From Fibrobacterota bacterium (lineage in GTDB: Bacteria > Fibrobacterota > Fibrobacteria > UBA11236): 64,000 nucleotides of DNA. Where the stretch lies: assembly GCA_019509785.1 (NCBI GenBank), contig JAEKLQ010000029.1:36874-100873 (forward strand). The letters run 5' to 3'. The position numbers and the translations under genes were made by a program. The notes beneath the pieces were generated by a model. That model was not told the DNA's origin. It saw only the letters and a program-made list of their open reading frames with translations, and searched no databases. Below, in pieces: positions 1-8,731 of the stretch. Every line of letters begins with the position of its first letter. Position 1 is the first letter of the stretch.

Positions 1-322
1 TGTCGGTAGGGGCCATCCTCCCCAGCCCTTTACCTCCCGGCTCGCCGAACCCCGAACCGGAATCCGGATGGGAGGAGTCGGAAGATGCCGGCGGCCCGAA
101 GCTGGGTTCGGAGGAATCGGACCAGCGTTCCAGGTAGAGTTGGTAGGCGATACCGGATTCGGCAAGGTAGAGCGCCTGGGTCTTTTCGATTTCGACCGCC
201 CAGGGGCGGATGTCGCCCTGCATGCGGCCCAGGATGAGGCTGACCACTATCCCCAATGCCACCAGGGCCGAGAGGACGGTCAGCAGGGCGGCGCCCGCCT
301 GGGAGCGGGCTGCGGGATTCAT
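1..322 (-). CDS. GspK-like minor pseudopilin (partial, N-terminal part)
   Basis: The first 107 residues are visible and the gene runs off the window edge. The N-terminus has a short basic leader, a prepilin-type cleavage site (SQAG|AALLTVL) and a hydrophobic helix. It is followed by ALYLAESGIAYQL, the segment in which pseudopilins and PilX/GspK proteins continue their first helix. Position +5 after the predicted cleavage is Thr, not Glu, which is typical of GspK as a tip pseudopilin. A Ser/Gly/Pro-rich stretch follows. The ATG lies 4 nt after the stop of the GspC/PilP-like gene, so it is the last visible gene of that operon. A PilX-type pilus protein is the alternative; the missing C-terminus would decide. 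Confidence 0.6.
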   Translation of the reverse strand, partial: MNPAARSQAGAALLTVLSALVALGIVVSLILGRMQGDIRPWAVEIEKTQALYLAESGIAYQLYLERWSDSSEPSFGPPASSDSSHPDSGSGFGEPGGKGLGRMAPTD

Positions 323-326
323 GGGA

Positions 327-791
327 TTACTTCTCCGTTTGGAGATCGAACTTTCCCGCGCGATCCTTCAGGACCACGTGGTTGGGCTCGATGGAGATCA
401 CTTCGGCGGAATCGATGCGATCGCCGGCCTTGACGATCATCTTTTGGCCCGCGCCGTTGGCGATGGTAGCCACGTCCCGGCCCACCGTTCCCTTGAGGAC
501 GTATTTACGCGGCGGAGGCTCGATATGCATCGCCGTTGCCGCGGTTTTGCCCTCGGCCTTGGGAGCATGGATGGGGCGGAAAGGATTCCCTGGAGCGGAA
601 GCGGAGGGGCGGGCCGTGTCGGCCGCGAAGGCGCGGGCTAGGGCGAGCAGGGAATCCGGCCCTCCGGAGGAAAGGCGTTCCGCGGAGCGGACCTTCTCGC
701 GAGGATAGCGCGCGATGAAATCGGATCCGACCCAGTAGAGGATCAAGGCCGCCGGCAGGGCCGGCCACCAGCGCCGCAGGCCGTCGCTCAT
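327..791 (-). CDS. GspC/PilP-like periplasmic protein
   Basis: This 154-residue protein has one N-terminal membrane segment (about residues 10-28), a variable linker with the NPFRP-type sequence seen in PilP/GspC homology regions, and a small C-terminal beta domain (about residues 90-150, starting RKYVLKGTVG). Such proteins bridge the inner-membrane platform to the secretin in type II secretion and type IV pilus systems. It overlaps the end of the PilO/GspM-like gene by 4 nt and is followed after 4 nt by a pseudopilin gene. The fold assignment rests on size, topology and context rather than a diagnostic motif. Confidence 0.55.
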   Translation of the reverse strand: MSDGLRRWWPALPAALILYWVGSDFIARYPREKVRSAERLSSGGPDSLLALARAFAADTARPSASAPGNPFRPIHAPKAEGKTAATAMHIEPPPRKYVLKGTVGRDVATIANGAGQKMIVKAGDRIDSAEVISIEPNHVVLKDRAGKFDLQTEK

Positions 792-1354
792 AAGCGCCTC
801 GCTTTGCGGCGGTCGTAAACGTATACGGTCAGGGACGCGTCCAACCGGCCTGGGGAATGCTCTCCGCCTTGGCGCACCACCATTTCTTCCGGGAACAGGT
901 CGGGATGGCTGGCCTTGATCAGGGTGAAAAAGCGGCTCAGGGATTCGTAGCGCGCGTTGCCTTCGATGCGCACTTTAAGCAGGTCGAGGGAATCGGCCTT
1001 GGCCAGCACCGGGGTGGTCTTCACCACTTCCATGCCCGCCCCCTGGGCCAAGCCGCGGATCCGGTCCACGGTAGCTTGCACGTTACTGTCGCGGTTGAGC
1101 GAATTCTCGCGTGCCTTCTTGAAGGCTGAAAGGGCTTCCACGTCCCCGCTGAGGGCGGCCTTGGTGGAATCCAGCCATGCCGGTACGTAGCGGTTCTCGC
1201 GCAATAAGGCGACTTGGGCGCGCGCGTCCCGCAGCCGTTCGGCCAAGGGAAGGAGGGAAAGCCGGGCCACGGCCAAGATCATAAGCGCAGGCAATATCCA
1301 GGCGGCGATACGCCAGCGATCTTCCCACAGCCGGGTCGATATCCTGGTTCCCAT
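788..1354 (-). CDS. GspM/PilO-like inner-membrane assembly protein
   Basis: This 188-residue protein has a short cytoplasmic N-terminus, one membrane helix (about residues 14-32), a coiled-coil-prone segment and a C-terminal ferredoxin-like region in which LDLLKVRIEGNARYESLSRF resembles the PilO/GspM signature. PilO/GspM proteins pair with PilN/GspL in the inner-membrane platform. The reading frame is open upstream to position 1801. The start at 1354 is preferred because it overlaps the stop of the GspL-like gene in a TGATG coupling and gives the expected topology. Confidence 0.65.
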   Translation of the reverse strand: MGTRISTRLWEDRWRIAAWILPALMILAVARLSLLPLAERLRDARAQVALLRENRYVPAWLDSTKAALSGDVEALSAFKKARENSLNRDSNVQATVDRIRGLAQGAGMEVVKTTPVLAKADSLDLLKVRIEGNARYESLSRFFTLIKASHPDLFPEEMVVRQGGEHSPGRLDASLTVYVYDRRKARRL

Positions 1355-2676
1355 CAATCTTTCCCCGCGCGGGCCGTCACGTGGAACAGTACTACGCCCG
1401 TCTGCAGATCCTTGCGTTGCTCGGAAAGCGCGACCGATGAGAATCGTCCGCTGGCGGAGAGTTTCTTCTGGATCGACTGTACCTGGTCCCAATCCCGGAC
1501 CCAGGCCTTGAAGGAAATCTCGGAGCTCCCGTCGGGCAAGCGGGTAACGGTAAAACCGTCGATCCCCGCCTCCTTGGGAAGCGCTTTGGCCAACGCTTCG
1601 AATAGCCCGTTCCAATCCGTCGGCCCCCGCCAAATGGGTCGAAGATCGGCGAGGGAAGCCTCCAAACGCGCTTTGCGGACCCGCAATCCCCGGATGGCAT
1701 CCACTTGGCCCTGATAAGCGGAGGCCTGGGCGCGCAGGCCGGCGGCCTGGCCCTCGGAAAGCCGGATGGCCAGCGCGAAGCCGCCCGCCGTCAAGGCGCA
1801 CAGCAGGGAGGAGAGCGCTATCGAGAGGTAAAACCGGAAGCGCGACCGGATGGACCGGTTGCGCAATCTTTCCTCGGCCGGGACGCGGTTATGCGAGGCG
1901 AATTCGCGTTGGCCCGCCGCGCGCGCGAGCCCCAGATGGAGCAGGGCATCGCCGCCCTCGGCCGCGCCCGGGAGCGCGAACGCTTCGAGCTTCAGCGCCT
2001 TGGTTTCGGGCACTTCCCAAAAAGGATCACCCTTGGATAGGAAGACGCGTAAAGCGCCGTTCCCTCCTCGTCCCGGCGCGAAATCGCGATGTCGGATAAG
2101 CCGCGCGGCCGCCTTGGGCCCCGCGCCTTCGGGCACGCGCAGCACGTGGTATGGTCCGCCATTCAAGTACAGCAGCGAATAGCAGAACTCCCTCCCGCCG
2201 ATTAGGAGCTGGAAATTGGCCTCGCCTTTTTCCGTCGCGACCAACTCGCCCAAAGCCTCCACGGCGATCTCAAGCGAAAATCCGGCATCCATGCCCCCTT
2301 GACCCGAACCCGTGCCCGAGGCATCGATGAGGTCCGCGAAGACACGGTGGTTGGATCCCAGATTGGTATCCTCGACGAACTGGACATGCCAGCCGCCCAG
2401 GCGATAGCGATCCCGCTTGGGACCGAGGGCTTCCGCCACCGCATCCTGCACTTGCCTCTCGTCCACGGTTTCGCCGAAAGGGGTGCGGATGTCCAAATGC
2501 AGATAAGGTTGGGAGGTAAGCCCCTCGGCTACCAGGCCGGTGCGATTGATCCAATTGCCGTCCACATCCAATTCGTCGGGCGAGCGCCGACGCAACTCCA
2601 GCTTCTGATCGCGCATATGGAAAAGGGCATGCCCTTTGCCCCGGATATGCGTGGAGACCAGATGGGAGGCGGACAA
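1354..2676 (-). CDS. GspL-like (PilM-PilN-like) inner-membrane protein
   Basis: This 440-residue protein has a cytoplasmic region of about 280 residues, one membrane helix (about 283-305), a coiled coil and a periplasmic PilN-like domain (about 340-435, with GFTVTRLPDGSSEISFKAWV). GspL proteins have this layout: a PilM-like actin fold fused to a PilN-like domain. They recruit the assembly ATPase. The N-terminal half lacks clear actin-fold phosphate motifs, as is usual for GspL. The gene begins 5 nt after the merR-type gene and is coupled to the GspM/PilO-like gene. Whether the machine is a secretion system or a pilus cannot be told here, because ATPase, secretin and major pilin genes are outside the window. 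Confidence 0.65.
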   Translation of the reverse strand: MSASHLVSTHIRGKGHALFHMRDQKLELRRRSPDELDVDGNWINRTGLVAEGLTSQPYLHLDIRTPFGETVDERQVQDAVAEALGPKRDRYRLGGWHVQFVEDTNLGSNHRVFADLIDASGTGSGQGGMDAGFSLEIAVEALGELVATEKGEANFQLLIGGREFCYSLLYLNGGPYHVLRVPEGAGPKAAARLIRHRDFAPGRGGNGALRVFLSKGDPFWEVPETKALKLEAFALPGAAEGGDALLHLGLARAAGQREFASHNRVPAEERLRNRSIRSRFRFYLSIALSSLLCALTAGGFALAIRLSEGQAAGLRAQASAYQGQVDAIRGLRVRKARLEASLADLRPIWRGPTDWNGLFEALAKALPKEAGIDGFTVTRLPDGSSEISFKAWVRDWDQVQSIQKKLSASGRFSSVALSEQRKDLQTGVVLFHVTARAGKD

Positions 2677-2681
2677 AGGAT

Positions 2682-3257
2682 TCAGGGGGCGCCTTTCACT
2701 GCCGACGCCAAGGACGCCAGCAAATCCTGCAGCTCCCGCTTAACGCGGCGCAGTTCCTCCCGCAGCTTGGCGGCGGCTTCGCCTCCATCGCCGGCATGGG
2801 CATTCATTTCGGGATGGGGATCCGTTTCGGAATGCCTTAGGGCGGATTCCGTTCCCGATTCGTGCGCGGATTCAGCCGCGGACTCGCTAGCCGGCGCCTC
2901 ATCCCGGGCTTGCGCCGTCAAGTCCGCGGAATCCTTGGGCGGAGGCGCGGATGCCGGCACCCGCAGCAAGCTCAACTGCCCGTCCAGATCGGCCATGTTC
3001 ATGTCCGCCATCTTCTTCTTCGCGCCGGGGATGGTATACATCTCCTCGTACAGCAGGAATTTGATGTAGCGGATGATCTTGATTTCCTTGGTGCGGTAGG
3101 CGCGATTGCCCGAGCGGTTCTTCTTCGGACGCAGTTGCGGGAATTCGGATTCCCAATACCGCAGCACGTGCTGTTCGAGCCCGGTCAAGGCGCAGACTTC
3201 GGAAATGGAGTAGTAGAGCTTGCCTTCTTCCAGCCGTCTCAGGTTCGCCTTGGTCAT
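2682..3257 (-). CDS. MerR-family transcriptional regulator
   Basis: This 191-residue protein has an N-terminal winged helix-turn-helix (about residues 13-80, YSISEVCALTGLEQHVLRYW and NRAYRTKEIKIIRYIKFLL). A long acidic low-complexity linker follows, and a short C-terminal coiled coil (about 160-185). This is the HTH-only MerR form without a cysteine-rich metal site. Its ATG overlaps the end of plsY by 4 nt, and the GspL-like gene follows after 5 nt. It is therefore co-transcribed with both housekeeping and secretion genes. The ligand, if any, is unknown. Confidence 0.85.
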   Translation of the reverse strand: MTKANLRRLEEGKLYYSISEVCALTGLEQHVLRYWESEFPQLRPKKNRSGNRAYRTKEIKIIRYIKFLLYEEMYTIPGAKKKMADMNMADLDGQLSLLRVPASAPPPKDSADLTAQARDEAPASESAAESAHESGTESALRHSETDPHPEMNAHAGDGGEAAAKLREELRRVKRELQDLLASLASAVKGAP

Positions 3258-3895
3258 ACGGTTCTGCTCCCTATCTTGTTCTCCGTGCCCCGGAGCAGCC
3301 GGGTCATGTTGGAACGGTGACGGTACAGTACGAAGGCGCTTACGGCGGTGCCGACCGCCAATACCGGATAGAGGTCCGGGTTCTGACGCAGGCGCGCTTC
3401 CGCGAGGATCCCGAATGGCAACACCAGGGCCGCGACGATGGACCCGAGGCTTACGTAGCGGGTACGCAGCACGATGAGGGTCCAGACCCCCAAGCAAACC
3501 AAGGCGCTGATGGGAGCGAAATAGAGGAACACGCCGAAGCTTGTGAGCACGCCTTTCCCGCCCCGGAAACGGGCGAAGCAGGTAAAGGAATGGCTCAGCA
3601 CCGCGACCACTCCCGCGGCCAATCCCCAAGCCGGGGAGCCGGTGAGCCGGACCGCGAGCCACACCGCCAGGAAACCTTTGCCGGCGTCGAGCAAAGCCAC
3701 GGGCAAGGCGGGCTTCCAACCCAGTGACCGCCAAACGTTGGTCATGCCGGGGTTCCCGCTGCCCACCTTGAAGATATCCACCCCGTGCAAGCGGGCCATC
3801 CACAAGGCCGGCGCCAAGGCGCCCAGGAAGTAGGCGGCGACGAGGGAGGCGGCGATGCGCGCGGGTGCAGAGTCCATTGTGACCATTGCGACCAT
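3254..3895 (-). CDS. plsY: Glycerol-3-phosphate acyltransferase PlsY
   Basis: PlsY is an integral membrane enzyme that transfers an acyl group from acyl-phosphate to glycerol-3-phosphate, making lysophosphatidic acid. The 213-residue sequence has the family motif GSGNPGMTNV (residues 45-54), a second conserved block ARFRGGKGVLTS (about 107-118) and several membrane helices. The length is normal. The start codon overlaps the der stop by 1 nt (TAATG) and the gene overlaps the following merR-type gene by 4 nt, giving a tight der-plsY-merR unit. Confidence 0.95.
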   Translation of the reverse strand: MVAMVTMDSAPARIAASLVAAYFLGALAPALWMARLHGVDIFKVGSGNPGMTNVWRSLGWKPALPVALLDAGKGFLAVWLAVRLTGSPAWGLAAGVVAVLSHSFTCFARFRGGKGVLTSFGVFLYFAPISALVCLGVWTLIVLRTRYVSLGSIVAALVLPFGILAEARLRQNPDLYPVLAVGTAVSAFVLYRHRSNMTRLLRGTENKIGSRTV

Positions 3896-5406
3896 TAGGC
3901 CCCGTCTCCCTTACGGCCGCCCTTCGATTCGGCGTCTTCCCAGAAATCGTCATCCGGATCGGAGTCCATGGCGGACTGCTGCCGTTCGGCCCCGTCCGAT
4001 AGCTTTTTCTCTTCGTCGGCCCATTCCGCACGGACCTCTTCGGGGATGTTGCCCCAATGCAGGTAGCTCAACAGGTCCTCGTCGGTGCGCAGCTTGAAGC
4101 GGCTGCGGAACCAGATGCGTATGGGCGCGCCTTCGAGCTGGAAGAATTCGTAGGCTCTACGCCGCAAGTAACGGACATAGGCCGTTTGTATCCGTTCCGG
4201 ATGGCTGATCTCGAAAGCCAAAGCCGGCGGATTGACCAGCACCTGGCAGCACCGCTCGAGATTCACGGGCCCCAGGGAGGTAGCCGGATGCGGGTGCTGG
4301 GACACCGTCTCTTCGAGGTAGCGGATCACGTTCTCGCGTCCCAAAACCCTGCCCAAGTTGTCCTTCACCTTCACGATTTCTTCCAGCACCCGCACCAGGC
4401 GCTTGCCGGTTAAGCCGGAAGCCGAAAGGAAAGGCATCCCTTCTAGATCGGGATTCTTCTGGCGCAGGGCCTTGACCATATGGTCGAAGGTTTTATCCCC
4501 AGGCTCCACGATGTCCCACTTATTGAGGCAAACGATGAGACCCTTCCCCACTTCCTGGATCAGGGTACAGATGCGATGATCCTGGATCTCCATCCCCCGC
4601 AAGGCATCCACCAACAAGACGCACACGTCGCTGCGACGGATCGCTTCCAGGGCGCGCATGTTGGAGAAATACTCCACCTCGTCCTTTACGCGCGCCTTCC
4701 GGCGCAGGCCCGCGGTATCCGTCAGCACGAACTTCCGGCCTTCCCACTCGAACTCGGTATCGATGGCGTCGCGCGTGGTTCCCGGGATAGCCGAGGTGAT
4801 GACGCGATCTTCCCCTATCAGGGCATTGACCATGGTGCTCTTGCCGGCATTGGGCCGGCCCAGGATGGCAACCTTGATCTTATCTTCGCGAGGGACGAAG
4901 CGCGGCTTGGTGGGCAAATACTCCAGCACCTTATCCAATAGATCCGCCACGTTGTCGCCTTGCAGGGCGGAAATGGGGAACGGCTCCCCCAACCCCAGGT
5001 TCCAGAACACCGACGATTCCAAAGCCACGTTCCGGGACTCGGCTTTGTTGACCACCAGGATCACCGGCCGTCCCGACTTCTGGATCACGCGGGCGAAAGT
5101 CTGATCGAGCTCGGTGATGCCCACGCGACCGTCCGCCAGGAAAAGCACCACATCGGCTTCTGCGACGGCGACTTCGATTTGCTTCCGCACCGAGCCGTTC
5201 AAGCCATCGAGATCCTTGGACAGGAAACCGCCGGTATCTACCACGGTGAAGTAATGGCCGTTCCACTCGGCGACCTGGTAATGCCGATCGCGGGTCACGC
5301 CATCGCGATTGGCGACGACCGCCGCGCGACGACCCAGCACCCGGTTGAAAAAGCTGGACTTGCCCACGTTGGGGCGACCTACGATAACGACGGTGGCTAA
5401 TTGCAT
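3895..5406 (-). CDS. der: Ribosome-assembly GTPase Der (EngA)
   Basis: Der is a double GTPase needed for 50S ribosomal subunit maturation. Two P-loops are visible, GRPNVGKS at residues 10-17 and GRPNAGKS at 183-190. Each is followed by DTGG/DTAG and NKAE/NKWD-type motifs, and a KH-like C-terminal domain comes next. The last 50 or so residues form an acidic, charged tail (SDPDDDFWEDAESKGGRKGD) that is longer than in E. coli. The gene heads the operon running into plsY, merR and the secretion genes. Confidence 0.97.
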   Translation of the reverse strand: MQLATVVIVGRPNVGKSSFFNRVLGRRAAVVANRDGVTRDRHYQVAEWNGHYFTVVDTGGFLSKDLDGLNGSVRKQIEVAVAEADVVLFLADGRVGITELDQTFARVIQKSGRPVILVVNKAESRNVALESSVFWNLGLGEPFPISALQGDNVADLLDKVLEYLPTKPRFVPREDKIKVAILGRPNAGKSTMVNALIGEDRVITSAIPGTTRDAIDTEFEWEGRKFVLTDTAGLRRKARVKDEVEYFSNMRALEAIRRSDVCVLLVDALRGMEIQDHRICTLIQEVGKGLIVCLNKWDIVEPGDKTFDHMVKALRQKNPDLEGMPFLSASGLTGKRLVRVLEEIVKVKDNLGRVLGRENVIRYLEETVSQHPHPATSLGPVNLERCCQVLVNPPALAFEISHPERIQTAYVRYLRRRAYEFFQLEGAPIRIWFRSRFKLRTDEDLLSYLHWGNIPEEVRAEWADEEKKLSDGAERQQSAMDSDPDDDFWEDAESKGGRKGDGA

Positions 5407-5436
5407 TGCGGGGAAATGTAGAGCTTCATTAAGTGA

Positions 5437-5465
5437 TTGGCAATGCTGACGTTATAAAATAGATT
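5437..5465 (+). promoter_or_regulatory. Candidate promoter of the PHP-domain gene
   Basis: TTGGCA (5437-5442), a 17-nt spacer and TAGATT (5460-5465) lie in the 92-nt AT-rich gap between the divergent der and PHP genes. A start near 5472 would give a leader of about 27 nt. The match is fair, and the alternative TATAAA inside the spacer cannot be excluded. Confidence 0.4.
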
Positions 5466-5498
5466 TAAACCCCCGATTAGGATTGGAATCGACGCGCC

Positions 5499-6233
5499 AT
5501 GCCGCTGAAATTCGACTTCCACATGCACACATTGGATGATCCGTACGACCATCATGTGTACCACACCGTTTTCGAATTATTGGACAAAGCAGCCTCCCTC
5601 TCTTATGGGGCGCTTGCCATCACCTTGCATACCCGCCAATTCGAAAGCGAAGCCGCTACCCGCTATGCCCGCGAGCGGGGCATTTTGCTCATCCCCGGAG
5701 TGGAGCAGGATATCGAGGGTTGCCATGTTCTCCTCATCAATTTCCCCAAAGCGGCGGCCGAGCAGGTCGCTTCCTTCGCCGATCTGAAACGCCTCAAGGC
5801 CGAGTCGGCACGCGCGGGCGGACGGGAAACCCTCGTGATCGCCCCCCATCCTTTTTTCCCGAGCGGCGTGGCCTTGCAGGAGAAATTCTGGCGCCACGGC
5901 GATTTGTTCGACGCGGTAGAGGTTTCGGGCTTCTACCATGCGAAATGGAATCCCAATCGCAAAGCCATTGCCGCCGCCGAGAAGCTAGGCCTCCCCCTGG
6001 TGGGCAATTCCGACACCCATACCATCGAACAATTCGGGAAAACCTGGACCGAAGCCGATTGCCCGCAGGACGCGGACAGCATCTTGAGGGCGATCAAAGC
6101 GGGTCGGGCCAGCGTGAAGGGCCGGGCCTTGGACGCGGGCGAGATGGGCCGCATAGGCTGGAACGTCATCGCCAAAGGCTATATGAAATGGATCAACTAC
6201 AAACGCACCCGGAATTGGCAGCCATCCGCTTGA
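5499..6233 (+). CDS. PHP-domain metal-dependent phosphoesterase
   Basis: This 244-residue protein carries the PHP metal-site signatures. FDFHMHTLDD sits at the N-terminus, GVEQDIEG in the middle, APHPFFPSG and then GNSDTH near the C-terminus. PHP proteins bind two or three metal ions and hydrolyse phosphoesters; many act on nucleotides or histidinol phosphate, others on nucleic acids. Nothing here fixes the substrate. It is a single gene divergent from der and ends about 285 nt before the convergent UbiA-type gene. Confidence 0.85.
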   Translation: MPLKFDFHMHTLDDPYDHHVYHTVFELLDKAASLSYGALAITLHTRQFESEAATRYARERGILLIPGVEQDIEGCHVLLINFPKAAAEQVASFADLKRLKAESARAGGRETLVIAPHPFFPSGVALQEKFWRHGDLFDAVEVSGFYHAKWNPNRKAIAAAEKLGLPLVGNSDTHTIEQFGKTWTEADCPQDADSILRAIKAGRASVKGRALDAGEMGRIGWNVIAKGYMKWINYKRTRNWQPSA

Positions 6234-6374
6234 TCCGGCGGCGCTGAACAACCGCCTTACCCCCGCCCCGCTCTCGCGGGAATTCCGTAACGGTTGGTTC
6301 CGATACGGGGACTACCGATTCATTGATACAACCGGCGGGTTCCATGCGTCTGAAGAGCATGGAAAGGTGACGAT

Positions 6375-6719
6375 ATGCACAAACAACTTTCCCTATTGGC
6401 GATCGGATTGGCGGGGACCTACATCCTCTCGGGATGCATGGGCGTTATCACGTACTCGACCTTGATCGTATCCGGAATTAACGGCCGGCTCAAAAGATTC
6501 TTCAGGCTGGTCGCGGCTTCAATGGAAGCGGGCGCCGATCCCGATCAGAACGATTACGCTCACGGCGATGTTGGCGAGGAAGAAATCCTGGTTCAGGGAA
6601 TCGAGGGACGCACTGCGGCGGAAAAGATGAAGGTACAGCAGCAACGCCGCCACGGCGGCAAGGCAAGTCCAGTACGGCAGGCCCAACTGGCCGTACCAGC
6701 CCAAAGCGGCCAGGCATAG
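6375..6719 (+). CDS. Possible small lipoprotein overlapping the ubiA-like 3' end
   Basis: The first 20 residues form a lipoprotein signal (MHKQLSLLAIGLAGTYILSG, then Cys), and GAAAGGTGA lies just upstream as a ribosome binding site. After about 40 residues the frame becomes the antisense of the UbiA-type gene and looks non-natural. The likely explanation is a truncated small lipoprotein whose 3' end was lost, or a short lipoprotein gene that reads by chance into the antisense strand. The preceding 140 nt hold no other feature that I can see. Confidence 0.3.
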   Translation: MHKQLSLLAIGLAGTYILSGCMGVITYSTLIVSGINGRLKRFFRLVAASMEAGADPDQNDYAHGDVGEEEILVQGIEGRTAAEKMKVQQQRRHGGKASPVRQAQLAVPAQSGQA

Positions 6720-7403
6720 CCACATCGCCAGGTGGGTCGCTTTGGACACCGTGAGGGCGGAGGCGACCCCGAGCCGGACCACCAGGGAGTGGAGGCCGCG
6801 AGCCTTGTCGAATTCGTGATCCTGGGTGGCGTAGATGATGTCGAAGCCGGCGATCCAGAGCCATAGGGAGAGGCACAAGAGCAACGGGGCGGCCCCGTCC
6901 GCCGGCCATCGCCTTTCCGCCAAAGCGGATAAGATGGAGTCCCCGCGCACCGCTATCCATGCGCCCACGGGCGAGATGCCGATGGCCAGCCCCAGGAAGA
7001 AATGCGATAGCGAGCTGAAGCGCTTGGTCAGGGAATAACCGCAAACCGCCACCAAGGTGGGCAAGGCCAAGGCGAAGGCCAGGCGGTTCACGAACCAAGT
7101 GGTAATGACGAAGACCGCGGCGTTCGCCACCAGGAACCCGATGACTTGCGCGCGCGAGAGGACGCCCGTGGGCAGATGGCGCCTGGCCGTGCGCGGATTC
7201 TCCTTGTCGAAGGCCGCATCGGCGAGGCGGTTGAAGGCCATGGCCGCGTTCCGGCAGGTCACCATGCAAACCAGGATCAGCAGGAAGATGCGTCCGGATG
7301 GCAGGCCGTTCGCGGCCCAGAGCATGGCGGCCAAAGCGAAGGGCAGGGCGAACAAGGTGTGGGAGAAGCGGACGAGCGCGAAATAATGCTTGAACGAGCT
7401 CAT
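6519..7403 (-). CDS. UbiA-family prenyltransferase (menaquinone biosynthesis)
   Basis: This 294-residue membrane protein has the first aspartate motif NRLADAAFD (N58, D62, D66), a second Asp-rich motif DIIYATQDHEFD and about eight membrane helices. UbiA-family enzymes attach a polyprenyl chain to an aromatic acid. It lies downstream of a UbiX-type and a UbiE/MenG-type gene on the same strand. This trio fits the late steps of menaquinone synthesis, possibly by the futalosine route (MqnP); that route is inferred, because the early Mqn genes are not in the window. The 3' end overlaps a convergent small frame. Confidence 0.85.
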   Translation of the reverse strand: MSSFKHYFALVRFSHTLFALPFALAAMLWAANGLPSGRIFLLILVCMVTCRNAAMAFNRLADAAFDKENPRTARRHLPTGVLSRAQVIGFLVANAAVFVITTWFVNRLAFALALPTLVAVCGYSLTKRFSSLSHFFLGLAIGISPVGAWIAVRGDSILSALAERRWPADGAAPLLLCLSLWLWIAGFDIIYATQDHEFDKARGLHSLVVRLGVASALTVSKATHLAMWLCLAALGWYGQLGLPYWTCLAAVAALLLYLHLFRRSASLDSLNQDFFLANIAVSVIVLIGIGARFH

Positions 7404-7425
7404 GGGGAGGCTTTCTTGGCGAGAC

Positions 7426-7980
7426 TCACATTTCCCGCCAGCGTTCGCCGACGGGGTGATCGTGCAATCCGAGATGATCGAGAACGCGCGCCAACACGGT
7501 GTCGACCAGATCCTCGATGGTCGCGGGCTTAAGGTAGAAGGCCGGGGACGCCGGCAGTATGACCGCCCCTAGCGAAGCCAGGCTCTCCTGGTTGCGCAAA
7601 TGCAAGGCGCTCATGGGCGTTTCCCGGGGCACGATCACCAAGCGGTATTTCTCCTTGAGGCATACGTCCGCGGCGCGCGTGAGCAGGCTATCGCCGATGC
7701 CGTGGGCGATTTTCGCCAAGCTTCCCATGGAGCAGGGGACTACCGCCATGCCATCGTGGCGCCAGGATCCGCTCGCGAACGGGGCGAAGAAATCCTTGTT
7801 GTCGTGGACCTTATCGGCGCGCCCGGCGATCCCGGGGAAACCTTCGAAGGCGCAAACCTTCTTGCCGGTTTCCGTGAAGACCACATGCGTCTCATGCCCC
7901 AGGGCTTTCAAATGCATGAGCAGGCGATCGGCATAAATCGATCCGGAAGCGCCCGTCACCCCGATCACATAACGTCCCAT
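7426..7980 (-). CDS. ubiX: UbiX-family flavin prenyltransferase
   Basis: UbiX makes the prenylated FMN cofactor of UbiD-type decarboxylases. The 184-residue sequence has the N-terminal GVTGASGSIYA flavin loop (about residues 7-17), PCSMGSLAKIAHG in the middle and the VPRETPMSALHLRN block (about 128-141), all family hallmarks. It sits 1 nt after the UbiE-type gene and 22 nt before the UbiA-type gene. No ubiD partner is present in the window. Confidence 0.93.
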   Translation of the reverse strand: MGRYVIGVTGASGSIYADRLLMHLKALGHETHVVFTETGKKVCAFEGFPGIAGRADKVHDNKDFFAPFASGSWRHDGMAVVPCSMGSLAKIAHGIGDSLLTRAADVCLKEKYRLVIVPRETPMSALHLRNQESLASLGAVILPASPAFYLKPATIEDLVDTVLARVLDHLGLHDHPVGERWREM

Positions 7981-7981
7981 A

Positions 7982-8686
7982 TCAACCCTTCACCGCGGTG
8001 ACGATATGCGAGATGCCGAAATCGCAGGGGATGACGGCCACGTCGCGGAAGCCATGGCCCCGGAAGCCGTCCCTATATTCGCCGACGGATCGGAAGCGGC
8101 GGATGGAATCCACCAGATAGGCATAGGCTTGCCGGCGCGAGGCGAAAAACCATCCCAGGAAGGGGATGCACAGGGGGGCCAGGCCATGATAGAACAGGCG
8201 CGTGAAGGCCGTGGTGGGCCGGAAGAACTCGAGGGTGATGAAAAGGCCTCCGGGCTTCAGCAGACCGCCGATGGCGTCTATGCCGCCATCGAGGGAGTCC
8301 AGGTTACGCATTCCGTAGGCGCAGAGCGCCGCATCGAAACTGCCATCCTTGAAACAAGGATGGAGCGCATCCATCCGGACCAGGAAAGGACGCACCGCGG
8401 GCGCATCCGCGGCCAACTTGCGTTTGGCCTCTTGCAGCATGGGAAGCGAGAAATCGGCGATGACGCCGCGCGATCCCGGCGCGCGCGTTCCTTCCGTGCC
8501 CGCCCAGGTCCGCCAAAAATCACCCGTGCCCCCGCACAGATCGAGGACGCGCAGGGGCGCGTTCCCCCGCAGGCAGGCCGCGGCGCGCCTCCGCCATGCG
8601 CGGTCCCGTCCGGCGCTCAGGAAATGGTTGAGGAAATCGTAACGGCCAGCGATGCCGTCGAACATGCGCTGGATGGCGAGTCCCAT
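7982..8686 (-). CDS. menG: UbiE/MenG-type demethylmenaquinone methyltransferase
   Basis: This 234-residue SAM-dependent methyltransferase begins with MFDGIAGRYDFLNHFLSAG, the classic UbiE/MenG opening. It has the SAM loop LDLCGGTGDF (about residues 48-57) and a final block related to the family's C-terminal substrate region. It would methylate demethylmenaquinone to menaquinone. AAGGAG lies upstream as a ribosome binding site. It leads the three-gene quinone operon and is divergent from the secreted protein at 8732. Confidence 0.88.
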   Translation of the reverse strand: MGLAIQRMFDGIAGRYDFLNHFLSAGRDRAWRRRAAACLRGNAPLRVLDLCGGTGDFWRTWAGTEGTRAPGSRGVIADFSLPMLQEAKRKLAADAPAVRPFLVRMDALHPCFKDGSFDAALCAYGMRNLDSLDGGIDAIGGLLKPGGLFITLEFFRPTTAFTRLFYHGLAPLCIPFLGWFFASRRQAYAYLVDSIRRFRSVGEYRDGFRGHGFRDVAVIPCDFGISHIVTAVKG

Positions 8687-8731
8687 GATTGGTGTTTGGC
8701 TCCTTGGAGGCTAAAATGTACATAATAGCCG